64,000 nt of DNA from positions 66,657,284 to 66,721,283 of the forward strand of contig NC_090698.1 in NCBI RefSeq assembly GCF_040954835.1, given 5' to 3'. This document shows positions 32,501-38,287 of the stretch, in pieces; the stretch's first letter is position 1; each line of letters begins with the position of its first letter. Below the pieces are notes generated by a model. It had not been told where the DNA came from and ran no database searches. It worked only from the letters and a program-made list of their open reading frames with translations. This DNA comes from Lepisosteus oculatus (Eukaryota; Chordata; Actinopteri; Semionotiformes; Lepisosteidae). The position numbers and the translations under genes were made by a program.

Positions 32501-35157
32501 AACATCCTCCTGTACCCACAACCACTGTACTCCTACACCACCACACACACATATAAGCCAAAATTGTACTGTCCCCTCGATAGCCCAGTAAAATTGTAAC
32601 AGGCATAATAATATTTAATATTAATTAACCATACTACTTTTAACCACACTATTTTTTTGCACTGTTCCAAGAATTACCTTGCACTGTTTTTGTCATGTTA
32701 AATTTTCTCTGTTTGCGGAATTTTGCACAGTTTTCGATTACTTGATTACATGTTATTTATGTTATGTTATTACATGTTACTATTATTGCTATTGTGTAAC
32801 TGTCTATTGTCTTATCTTCTGTCCTATTTATATACTGCACCTGAGTGACTAATGAGAAACACTTTTCATTATACTATGCACCTGTGTAAGTTTAATGACA
32901 AAGTTGAATTGAATTGAATGCTTTCCTTGCTAGCGGCGAGCGAGCAGATGAAAAAGACGGGGCAGACGTGCAGGAAGCTGCAGGGAAGACTTGACAGCCT
33001 TCAGAGCCTGGTGGAGGACCTGCAGATGAAGAACCAAGGTACAGACCGCAGGCCTCCTTCAGGTTCTACAGTATTTCTCTTTGCACATACTTAGGCTGCA
33101 GCCATTGTTTTCATTTTCCCCATTTTATCAGCCAACAAAAAAACGAACAAACAGGCCCACCCCTGAAGATGTTTCTTCTTTCTTTTTTACTTTTCAGCCT
33201 GGAATTAACCTCTTCTTCCCACTGTAACCTTTTCTAATGCAGGGACATATCGCTCTCCAGGCGTGCTGTGAACTGGAGATGATGTGGAGCTGGTTATTAG
33301 TAAATACTTAAAACGTGTGGGCTTGATGAAATGGGATACATAAACCCTAACATGAAGTGGGCTGAATCCATGAATGTTTAAATGAAATGAATGTTTTCAA
33401 TGAAATTGGTAAAAATCTTTTTCAAAAATAGGATTGCATCACTTTTTGGGTAACTTCAATATGCCCAGATGGGCCTGATTTCCTAAGACTGACTCGGCCT
33501 TTTGACAGAGATTAAGCAGAATAATCACTGTTCAGCATAATTAAAAGGGCTGCATCATGGGACTTTCACTAAATATACTCTAATTGATCCTGCCACTGCA
33601 GATTCCAGAGGAATGCTTTTTATTCAGTACTGCAGAAATAGGTTCCATTTTTGTCATCTTTCTTTCACAAAAGATAAAGGACAGTAGAGAAGGCCTGCAG
33701 TTCCTGTCGTCTCGGACACACGAGAGATCATGGATTTGACGTTCAGGTTTCATATATAGAAGTGCCATGGTTGAAATCAGACCATATATGTCGTAAGTGA
33801 ATAACAAAATTAAAAGCTGTTTCAGTACACAGTTGAGCCTGGCACTTGGCACCAAAAAAACTACGATTGTAATGGAGTTGAAACGCATGAAAACAAATCG
33901 GCAAAGAGAGAATTGTGATTTTAAATTCAGATGCATACAGAGGAACTGTACTGGTCAACCCTGCTATTAGGAGAGAAGCCTCTCCTTTCTGGTTTTTTAT
34001 AATCCCCCAGAACCACCGGGGGTGCTTTGATCTCTCTCACTTGTGGCCTTAAAAACAGGTCGAAACAGCTGCTTACCTTCTGTCACCTCTAAAGGTCTGC
34101 ACACAATGTAGAGATAAATCATTCACAGGAATGACACAGAACTGCCAACAGTCAGTGCCTGAGCTGCTAACCTGACATGTTCATAGATATATAGGCAAAC
34201 ATGAATGTGACCCTTTGTATCTTTCGTACGGCTTTAAAGAATTACGTATCTAATTTTCATTGATGCAGTGCACAATTACTATGTATAAAGTACCCGGTTA
34301 CTCATTCAGGTGGTTAGCTGCATCAGCATGCACAGGCTCCCAAGGAACAAGTAATGGGTTTGTTCCATGCTGAAAAGAGGAGAAAGAAAACAACGTTTGG
34401 GCTGTGGAGCCTTCTTCAAGTGTGTGTTTACATACATGGAATAAACCTATTACTTGTTCCTTTGTTAATAATGCCAGCTTTTATTGTACTGAGAATAACT
34501 CAAAATTGTTTTGTGTAAACCAAATCACTTTTCTGTACATAGATGTTAAACTTCAATACTTCAATTTACAGAAAAGTACCTTTTAAATCTAACTGCAGCT
34601 CATCTTCCGAGAAGGACAGGTTTCTTATTTTCTCTAGCTGCAGGACATATCAAACAATTCTACCTTAGGTTTTAAAGAGTAACTCCATTAACAGTTGTAA
34701 AACTTGTCAGAACCTGCTCAGTACTTCTCAACCTAAAATTACTCAAATCTCCATATCAATGTATCTGAGCTTTATGTGTTTTACTCATTTTGAGTTTGAA
34801 TTGAAAAACTCAAAAGTAACCATCTGATTACAATCGATGCGAAGGAGAAACTTTTCCTCATGTTTTAACTGTTGACCACTGAAGCAGCACTGGCCTTTAA
34901 CCATTAGAGATTTATAGAGGAAGAAAGTTACATACCAGTAATCGCTTTGGTCACAGATTTCATGAAGAGGGAAAAAGGAGGGTACAGGTTATTTAATTAT
35001 ACTTAAGTATGGCACCAGTCATCCTCAAAAAATGGTTGTTTCTAAATCCAAAACTACCTCATATGTTCTCGTTCAATTTACAGAAATGTCTACGATGATC
35101 AAAAGCCAAGAAAAGAGGATGAAGAAAGTCAAGGACAGAGATGAGCTCTTCAGTTAA
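5427..35157 (+). CDS. CCDC158: CCDC158, coiled-coil domain-containing protein 158 (complete, 25 coding exons)
   Basis: Twenty-five exons bounded by AG/GT join with matching phases at every junction into one frame of 3531 bases (1176 residues plus TAA at 35155-35157); human CCDC158 is about 1113 residues. The protein is dominated by charged heptad-like segments, from about residue 93 to 930 and again near 1118-1176, with proline- and serine-rich linkers around 940-1115 (exons 19-23). I see no signal peptide, membrane segment or catalytic motif. The molecular function is not established; it is a long coiled-coil protein. Identity rests on this architecture and on the position between SHROOM3 (divergent) and STBD1 (convergent). 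The start ATG (ggaggg ATG t) was chosen as the first ATG of an exon ending in a strong donor, gtaagt. Donors of exons 5 (gtcagc), 13 (gtcggg) and 17 (gtagcc) are weak, but the phases support them. Confidence 0.9.
6075..6206. repeat. Three-copy 44-bp tandem repeat in CCDC158 intron 1
   Basis: Three consecutive 44-base units each begin tatagtttctac (at 6075, 6119 and 6163) and continue with a diverged ggcaa..tgtat..aagat..cgatgg. Spacing is exactly 44 for both steps. Confidence 0.85.
6939..7025 (+). CDS. CCDC158: CCDC158 exon 2
   Basis: Residues 49-77, GESILEEKAAKSLQPV and following. The acceptor is tcttgcag; in phase 1, out phase 1. Confidence 0.85.
7828..7873 (+). CDS. CCDC158: CCDC158 exon 3 (46 bases)
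   Basis: Short exon coding IRFASLGNRSLEEL (residues about 78-92). The acceptor is tcttgcag and the donor gag|gtgtga; its two-sided phase match supports it despite its size. Confidence 0.8.
8269..8411 (+). CDS. CCDC158: CCDC158 exon 4
   Basis: Residues about 93-140; the first coiled-coil segment (EHLERQTRETQRLQEEVEQA) then a linker. Acceptor aatttcag, donor gtaagg. Confidence 0.88.
9256..9434 (+). CDS. CCDC158: CCDC158 exon 5
   Basis: Residues 141-200, ending EYGQQVKELQRRLSE. Acceptor catttcag. The donor gag|gtcagc is weak, but the phase-0 end fits exon 6. Confidence 0.85.
10950..11110 (+). mobile_element. tRNA-derived SINE fragment (V-SINE-like)
   Basis: A B-box-like gtgggttcagatcccagc is followed by gacagtgcagttgtac, a tacttcac element and a tgcttcagcgaaacac-like element. 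The same order appears in the copy at 30990. The B-box part is duplicated inside this copy. The V-SINE grouping is from memory of the central motif. Confidence 0.5.
11221..11330 (+). CDS. CCDC158: CCDC158 exon 6
   Basis: Residues 201-237, TCELHEQQKFHFRQSIIKLQ and following. Acceptor gtattgcag, donor cag|gtaaag, out phase 2. Confidence 0.9.
11703..11772 (+). repeat. Dispersed 'ggccattcagccc' repeat, short copy
   Basis: Begins with a cttaagaacataagaa-like block and continues to gagaaggctattcagccc, then a G-run. The same family recurs at 31606 and 55020, and it is a common interspersed block in fish. Its class is not clear to me. Confidence 0.5.
11997..12194. mobile_element. Palindromic foldback element, copy 1
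   Basis: The core from about 12031 to 12194 is a long imperfect inverted repeat. The left arm contains ggtttattccatgctgaaaa and a cacaacgttt..gctgtggagcc block; the right arm is its reverse complement, ending tacttgttcctttg. The arms are roughly 70-75 bases with a short loop. A leading piece (caggtgggtagctg...) is shared with the copy at 34307. No coding capacity; it behaves like a MITE. Confidence 0.75.
12284..12611 (+). CDS. CCDC158: CCDC158 exon 7
   Basis: Residues 237-346, a long GC-rich coiled-coil exon (INKLQASVRELEAARLAQEQ). Acceptor ctctacag, donor cct|gtaagt. Its high GC contrasts with the AT-rich introns and produces long antisense frames that are not genes. Confidence 0.92.
13430..13650 (+). 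mobile_element. tRNA-Lys-derived SINE
   Basis: The first 74 bases (13430-13503) resemble a tRNA-Lys gene: A box tagctctgttggtgg, anticodon arm gagactcataatctca, B box ggttcgtgtcc. The anticodon position reads CAT instead of the CTT of tRNA-Lys. A SINE body follows (ttggaggttgggcacaaggc) with an A-run and a (CATC)n-like tail. It has mismatches in the stems and no immediate T-run terminator, so it is a SINE, not a tRNA gene. Confidence 0.75.
14434..14510 (+). CDS. CCDC158: CCDC158 exon 8
   Basis: Residues 347-372, VAEQLEAEKREGQLKADLIL. Acceptor cactggcag, donor acg|gtaaca. Confidence 0.88.
14908..15018 (+). CDS. CCDC158: CCDC158 exon 9
   Basis: Residues 372-409, MEQLILSHEQEVAALSEKLG. Acceptor tttccccag, donor aca|gtaagc. 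Confidence 0.9.
15323..15437 (+). CDS. CCDC158: CCDC158 exon 10
   Basis: Residues 409-447, STMYLRQVTDLESTVSHLRS. Acceptor ccttctag, donor aag|gtttgt. Confidence 0.9.
16485..16800 (+). mobile_element. tRNA-derived SINE (cacggtggcacagtg type)
   Basis: Starts with cacggtggcacagtgtttag (A-box-like), then a B-box-like ctggattaaattcctgg, gggtttcctcccacaatc, a (GT)n stretch, gtcccgtccagggtgtatcc and a gggataggctccg motif, ending near gtggacgg. The order matches a very common fish tRNA-SINE. Diverged copy in CCDC158 intron 10. Confidence 0.75.
18023..18142 (+). CDS. CCDC158: CCDC158 exon 11
   Basis: Residues 448-487, VESLEKKLILACSEAEAAQC. Acceptor ctgcggcag, donor atg|gtgcgt. Confidence 0.9.
18494..18691 (+). 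CDS. CCDC158: CCDC158 exon 12
   Basis: Residues 488-553, ANLHKAQEELNLEREQNKRL through CRVQVERQ. Acceptor actttgcag, donor cag|gtgagt. The 3' end of this exon with its donor is copied twice downstream (see 18845-19290). Confidence 0.92.
18760..19290 (+). repeat. Tandem partial copies of CCDC158 exon 12 end plus intron
   Basis: The block around the exon 12 donor recurs. The first copy, at about 18850, has gaggagtgccgggtgcaggt..cgccaggtgagttcagcc. The second, at about 19110, has tctctgaaggaggagtgc..gccaggtgagttcag. Both continue into gtggtcgcctcttttgctta and a shared stretch (gaagaatggggtaatattta). The intron block ttgagtgataaatcgcattc also occurs twice (about 18776 and 19057). None of the copies has an acceptor in front, so they are not exons. 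Confidence 0.9.
19356..19808 (+). CDS. CCDC158: CCDC158 exon 13 (largest, 151 residues)
   Basis: Residues 554-704, an uninterrupted coiled coil rich in E, R, L and A (e.g. LRASQAEAEALRLKLGERET). Acceptor preceded by a long T-run (ccaaacag); the donor aag|gtcggg is weak. GC-rich compared with the flanking introns. Confidence 0.93.
20363..20531 (+). CDS. CCDC158: CCDC158 exon 14
   Basis: Residues 705-760, HRLSELEQEQVQLLSVLSEK. Acceptor tgtgctcag, donor acag|gtacgg. Confidence 0.92.
20664..22230. repeat. 41-bp minisatellite, 36 core copies, in CCDC158 intron 14
   Basis: A tandem array with unit actgtctgcactttccc + t/c + tactgtccactaatacacac + agt or att. From 20707 to 22183 the length is 1477 bases, i.e. 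36 units with a single 42-base unit (near 21030-21070). Two variable positions (cttac/cctac; cacagt/cacatt) mix along the array. Degenerate units extend a few hundred bases on both sides (about 20560-20663 and 22230-22375). There are no unique spacers, so it is not a CRISPR-like array. Confidence 0.98.
22745..24374 (+). mobile_element. Intact Tc1-like (Tc1/mariner) DNA transposon
   Basis: A 1630-base element flanked by TA duplications (22743-22744 and 24375-24376). Terminal inverted repeats are about 213 bases (22745-22957 and 24162-24374) and differ at only about half a dozen positions. Each carries an outer and an inner copy of a direct repeat containing attcggcccc, the IR/DR arrangement. 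The single frame inside encodes a full-length transposase. It lies in CCDC158 intron 14 in the same orientation as the gene. The near-identity of the ends and the intact frame point to a recent insertion. Confidence 0.97.
23136..24155 (+). CDS. Tc1-like transposase, 339 aa, apparently complete
   Basis: Cut-and-paste transposase of the Tc1 clade; it binds the element's inverted repeats and integrates at TA. The N-terminal half has the paired-like double helix-turn-helix (first HTH about residues 10-50 with FGYKKISQASNIPRSTVQ, a GRP-like linker LPRPGRPSKL, second HTH about 65-110). The catalytic DDE triad is visible: D in KVLWSDETKIELFG, D in FQQDNDPKHTA and E in SPDLNPIENLWKELK, with 34 residues between the second D and E (DD34E). 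A glycine-rich GGSIMVWACFS block lies between. The length matches typical Tc1 proteins (about 340). The stop precedes the right inverted repeat closely. There are no breaks; activity cannot be judged from sequence alone. Confidence 0.97.
   Translation: MKTKEHTRQVRNTVVEKFKAGFGYKKISQASNIPRSTVQTIILKWKEYQTTANLPRPGRPSKLSAQTRRRLIRHAAKRPMITLDELQRTTAEVGESVHRTTISLTLHKSGLYGRVARRKPFLKDIHKKSRLKFATSHLGDTPNMWKKVLWSDETKIELFGHNAKRYVWRKSNTAHHPQHTIPTVKHDGGSIMVWACFSSAGTGKMVKIEGKMDAPKYRTILDENLLESAKDLKLGRRFIFQQDNDPKHTAISTKEWFTNKRIQVFEWSSQSPDLNPIENLWKELKTAVHKRSPSNLTELELFCKEEWARTSVSRCAKLIETYPKRLAAVIAAKGGSTKY
25119..25271 (+). CDS. CCDC158: CCDC158 exon 15
   Basis: Residues 761-811, MENMAAKLKAQLLATRSDLQ. Acceptor ccttccag, donor acg|gtacgt. 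Confidence 0.92.
26525..26637 (+). CDS. CCDC158: CCDC158 exon 16
   Basis: Residues 812-849, RGQIDALQSRIHFLEETLEN. Acceptor tttcacag, donor cag|gtaagg. Confidence 0.92.
28031..28189 (+). CDS. CCDC158: CCDC158 exon 17
   Basis: Residues 850-902, EKRYQASESRRLSQDLAAVT. Acceptor cacacgcag. The donor acg|gtagcc is weak but keeps phase 0 with exon 18. Confidence 0.88.
28250..28322 (+). mobile_element. L2-like LINE/SINE 3' end
   Basis: A short tail: cgcctcggggtaaccttgtt, then aaggcgctatatacaaataa and a (TTGAA)n end. The same 3' end occurs in reverse at 60985-61040, and a related one at 45185. Such ends are shared by fish L2-like LINEs and their SINE partners. Confidence 0.6.
28513..28605 (+). CDS. 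CCDC158: CCDC158 exon 18
   Basis: Residues 903-933, CQDLVQRQEQEVTRLKLQYA. Acceptor tctctcgcag, donor aag|gtacca. Confidence 0.9.
28777..28881 (+). CDS. CCDC158: CCDC158 exon 19
   Basis: Residues 934-968, starting ELQGPNFRAAGGQQRPP; proline/serine-rich linker after the main coiled coil. The acceptor ccataaag has a poor pyrimidine tract, so the left boundary is less certain; donor gcg|gtacgt. Confidence 0.78.
29327..29475 (+). CDS. CCDC158: CCDC158 exon 20
   Basis: Residues 969-1018, NPTQELKALVKELRSVIEDD then basic GRRRK. Acceptor cacgtgcag, donor act|gtaaga. Confidence 0.9.
29768..29830 (+). CDS. CCDC158: CCDC158 exon 21
   Basis: Residues 1018-1039, SEVTKDNSANSTLNRDSISS; polar linker. Acceptor gtcttgtag, donor cag|gtaaga. 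Confidence 0.85.
30683..30750 (+). CDS. CCDC158: CCDC158 exon 22
   Basis: Residues 1039-1061, EPLTLHTADLHEGNLPSSLA. Acceptor tccctgcag, donor agg|gtaagt. Confidence 0.85.
30990..31130 (+). mobile_element. tRNA-derived SINE fragment (V-SINE-like)
   Basis: Contains B-box-like gtgggttcaaatcccagc, then gacattggtgttgtacttca and gttgctccagtaaaacaccc. It matches the order of the copy at 10950, so the two are one family. Confidence 0.5.
31409..31576 (+). CDS. CCDC158: CCDC158 exon 23
   Basis: Residues 1062-1117, a basic proline/serine-rich segment (GFELSLLSATPRYTSSPRGR). Acceptor gaccgcag, donor tgg|gtatgt. GC-rich, third-position biased to G/C. Confidence 0.9.
31606..31890 (+). repeat. Dispersed 'aggaggcc' repeat, long copy
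   Basis: Starts ggcaaacaagaggaggccgt, continues through atcctcatccagctgttttt and agaagtgcctccttttctca, matching word order with the copy at 55020. No coding frame. Family class unclear. Confidence 0.55.
32440..32928 (+). mobile_element. LINE 3' UTR (L2/Rex1-like), truncated
   Basis: T-rich stretch with repeated tgcactgtt words, tatttatatactgcacctga, a cacttttcattatactatgc block and a tail gttgaattgaattgaatg. This is typical of 5'-truncated non-LTR copies. It ends only a few bases before the acceptor of CCDC158 exon 24. Confidence 0.6.
32934..33038 (+). CDS. CCDC158: CCDC158 exon 24
   Basis: Residues 1118-1152, KLQGRLDSLQSLVEDLQMKN; second coiled coil. The acceptor ccttgctag lies right after a LINE tail (32440-32928); donor aag|gtacag. 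Confidence 0.92.
34307..34464. mobile_element. Palindromic foldback element, copy 2
   Basis: Same family as 11997-12194: caggtggttagctgcatcag, ggtttgttccatgctgaaaa, ggctgtggagccttcttcaa and a right end aaacctattacttgttcctt. The right arm has lost most of its middle. Confidence 0.75.
35084..35157 (+). CDS. CCDC158: CCDC158 exon 25 (terminal)
   Basis: Residues 1153-1176: MSTMIKSQEKRMKKVKDRDE then LFS and TAA. Lysine-rich end. Acceptor aatttacag. Confidence 0.92.
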
Positions 35158-35199
35158 TTTAGATTACCTGTTCTTTTAATGATTTATGTGCTGCATCCA

Positions 35200-35205
35200 A
35201 ATAAA
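35200..35205 (+). other. CCDC158: Polyadenylation signal of CCDC158
   Basis: AATAAA 43 bases after the stop codon, followed by a GT-rich stretch (ggtgtgtggtc) near 35230. This gives a very short 3' UTR. Confidence 0.75.
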
Positions 35206-37490
35206 ATCTGGTCATTTATCAGAATGGAAGGTGTGTGGTCATCATGTAAAAAAAAAAAGTCCCATTTTTGTCTCTTGTTCTCATATCTTGTGGTATCATC
35301 TGTACAGTTTACATATAGCACTTTGACCATGACTAGTAACTAAATGCTGAATTTTTTATATAAAGAGATCTCCAGTAAATCTATTTTTTATTAGATCAGA
35401 CCATAAGGAGAATTGCATACAATGTTTTATTTATTTTACTCTTTGGTACAGACATACAAAGCTTGTTTTATACGTTTAAAATAAAGAGTTGCTTTCCTCC
35501 CCCCACAAAGTGTCAAATCTGATCGCTTTAATGCCTATACGTACTTCACTGCAAGCTGGAACGATGCAGCTCATTGACAGCTGGCCAACAGTCTAAACAG
35601 GGTTTTACTCATCATCACACCTAGTACTGATACAAAGTACAGTTGGGATGCCTAAAACCACAAAAATAGCAGAAGTCAACTGAGAATGGTAATGTACTTC
35701 TGCCCTACTCAGGTGTCCAGCAATTTTGAGTGAAGCTGCATTATTATATTAAAGACAAACCCTCAGACAGTTCTCTTAATTCAACACCGGTTGATGTCAC
35801 ATATGTTTATTAGTACCATGAAGATTGAGGTCTTTCATCCAATATTACAAAAAATAATTAATATTAATGAAATCACCAGGGCAATTAACATCTTTGCTAT
35901 TAAGACTTGATGATTTTAAATGGCAACATGACCGATTCCATTCATTTCCTATGACTGGATGAGATTCTCCTGTTTCAGCTCATCCCTTTCATTCTGAAGC
36001 CAGATTAAAAGATTAAAGCCTGCGCCAGTCATGAAGGTTGACCAATTAAAAAAAAAAAAACACTCCGGGTGAGGCAAAATGATTGCACAATCTAAACTTT
36101 TAAATACCCTAACAAAGTAATCATATTTACAACACACTGTTACTCAGGATGACTCAGAACAAGAAACGTTACACTAGATACCAGTTTTGTGAAACCTTTA
36201 TAGCTCTGGGTCAGTTAAATATAAAAAAAAGTTTGATTTCTCAAAGCAATATCAAATTCTTGTTAATTCGCATCAGAGGTTCAGAAGAACCCCTAGTTGA
36301 TAAAATGAATAACAGCTCAGTCCTGTGCTTTTACAAGAGTGGTCTATATACATTTATAAAACAAAGGGGAAAATGTTCAAAATTAGATAAAACTACTCTA
36401 CATTAACCAAAGGAATATGCCAACTTAAGTAATTAAAATTTGTTTTGTGACATAACCGAGAGAAAATGAGTCTTCTCATTTTTAAGAGAGGTGGGTCTCT
36501 GATCAACACAAAGATTTTGGAGACACAGTGATATTGCAAAACGGCTTCTGGCTCCAGGTCTTTATGGCCCCAGTACCTGCTGTTCTTTTCTCTTCCAGCC
36601 AAGTATATGATTAACCGATAACGGCTTTCAATTCTGGAACTGCTAGACTTCACTTGCATAGATTAAAAAATAATAAAAGCTTCCATCAGATTAGTTCAAT
36701 TAAAACTAAACAACCAACACTCCACCTGGAATTGAAAAGCAGCAGACACCCTTCACCAGTTTACACTGGGGTCCACATGCCTACTGCAGCTCTGGCCCTG
36801 GAGATCCACAGTCTTCCCATCTCTTTTAATCCGTCCAGCTTCTGAATGACTTAATTAGATCCATCAGTTCCTTAAATCAGGAGAGGAGGTGTTAACCTGC
36901 TTTGCAAACCTCTGCTCATTGGCCATTTAGGGCTTACTATAAAACACGCTGCCTGTAGCTCTCCAGGACCAGACCCCTGGTTTGAATAAGGGGAATGTAA
37001 GGACTCTCATGGTACTTTAAACTCTTTTTAGCATTAGGGTTTAAGTAGCTTAGCCAAGCTAGTTGCAGTTTTAGATTATACTGCCCTTCATTACAGAGAT
37101 CACATGGAACACTCCCCCCATCCTTAGATCACAAGAATATCTACACTTATTTCACCCCTGCCGTTTAGCAGAACAGAAAAAGGTCACAAATATTGCCAGC
37201 AAAGGTTCACTTCTCCACTCTGGTAATGACTGTTTCACAAATGCTACATCATAACACCACAAGAAATAAAATACATCTTCAGTTCAAATGCTGGGTTGAA
37301 CTAAAGCTATTATCCATTATTCCATTGCGGCCATACCCTAGCAGCTAACATCTGCCTCCAGAAAGAAAAAAAAAGAAAAGAAATAAACCTCCAGCCTAAT
37401 GCAACTTTAATGCCCAACTCAATACGATAGTGAAAGCTTTCAAGGCAACAGCTACACGACCCTGTTCGTGCTAACGGGAATACCGCCTGC
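35206..37490. other. CCDC158-STBD1 convergent intergenic / STBD1 3' UTR
   Basis: Sequence between two converging genes. It probably includes the STBD1 3' UTR on the minus strand; possible minus-strand AATAAA signals lie at 35806-35811 and near 35420, but I cannot choose. AT-rich, with an A-run at about 36048. No RNA gene or exon seen. Confidence 0.5.
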
Positions 37491-38287
37491 TCAAAGGTAG
37501 CCCCACCACTTGTGCGCATGAACCTCCCGGCCAGTGTCGAGCTGCCTGTTGGAGCACTCCTCCCAGCGACAGATCTTCCCGTCTTCCACCAGCACGAACT
37601 TCCACTCCACTTCGCAATCCGCCGGGAGCGCGATGGAGTCGCCCCAGAAGCCTTCCTTGTCCTGGCTCAGCGGCACGTAGCGCCCCCAGCTGCCCAGCCC
37701 CTCGTGGCTCCCCGTGACGGCCAGCAGCTGGGAGGGGGAGCGGGTGATGTAGTGCACCCGGAAGCTGACCCCCACGCTCTGCGGCATGGGGGGCACGGCG
37801 GCCACCTTCTTGCCGACGGGATCCGACTCCGGCAGGCCGGGGGCCCGGGATTCGTCCGCCGGGTTCTCGGCGAGCTGGGGGGGTTCCGAGCCGGCGTTCT
37901 GCCACGCGGCGGGCCCGTCCGGATCCACTTCGTCGCGAGCCTCGCGGCCCTCGGTCCCGTCCAGCCACTCGTTGTCGTTCATCGTCGCCTCCATGATGCT
38001 GATTTCCGTCTTCCCGCAGCCCGGCTCCGGCTTGGGGCTCCCGTCCACGCCCTTCTTCCCCGGAGCCGGGGACTGGCTCGGATACTCGCCGGGGTCGGGC
38101 GCGGAGCTGGAACGGCACGCGTCGGTGGGGAGCTGGTCCGCTTCATCGGCTGCTGGAGCGCGGGGGCGAGCCCCTCGGACGATCGCAGCGCCGGAGGGGA
38201 CGTCTGGAAACGCTTCCCCTGCCCTGGATCCTGCAACGCAGTTGTCCTGGGACACAGACACCCGGCCTCCATGTCTCTTTGGCTGAT
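37491..38287 (-). CDS. STBD1: STBD1 exon 2 (linker and CBM20 domain)
   Basis: Residues 68-332 with TGA at 37493-37491. Acceptor ttctgttctag on the minus strand. An upstream in-frame extension of this frame to 38366 is intron read-through, not coding. Contains FPDV (94-97) and NEWLDG (W at 175), discussed under findings. Confidence 0.95.

Larger units (their letters stand above)
5572..35083 (+). other. CCDC158: CCDC158 introns: contents overview
   Basis: Twenty-four introns separate the exons. Recognised elements are listed separately: a 44-bp triplet repeat (intron 1), SINEs (introns 5, 7, 10, 22), palindromic elements (introns 6, 24), copied exon ends (intron 12), the minisatellite and Tc1-like element (intron 14), LINE ends (introns 17, 23) and a dispersed repeat (introns 6, 23). 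I see nothing clear in introns 2, 3, 4, 8, 9, 11, 13, 15, 16, 18, 19, 20 and 21 beyond AT-rich unique-looking sequence. Confidence 0.6.
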
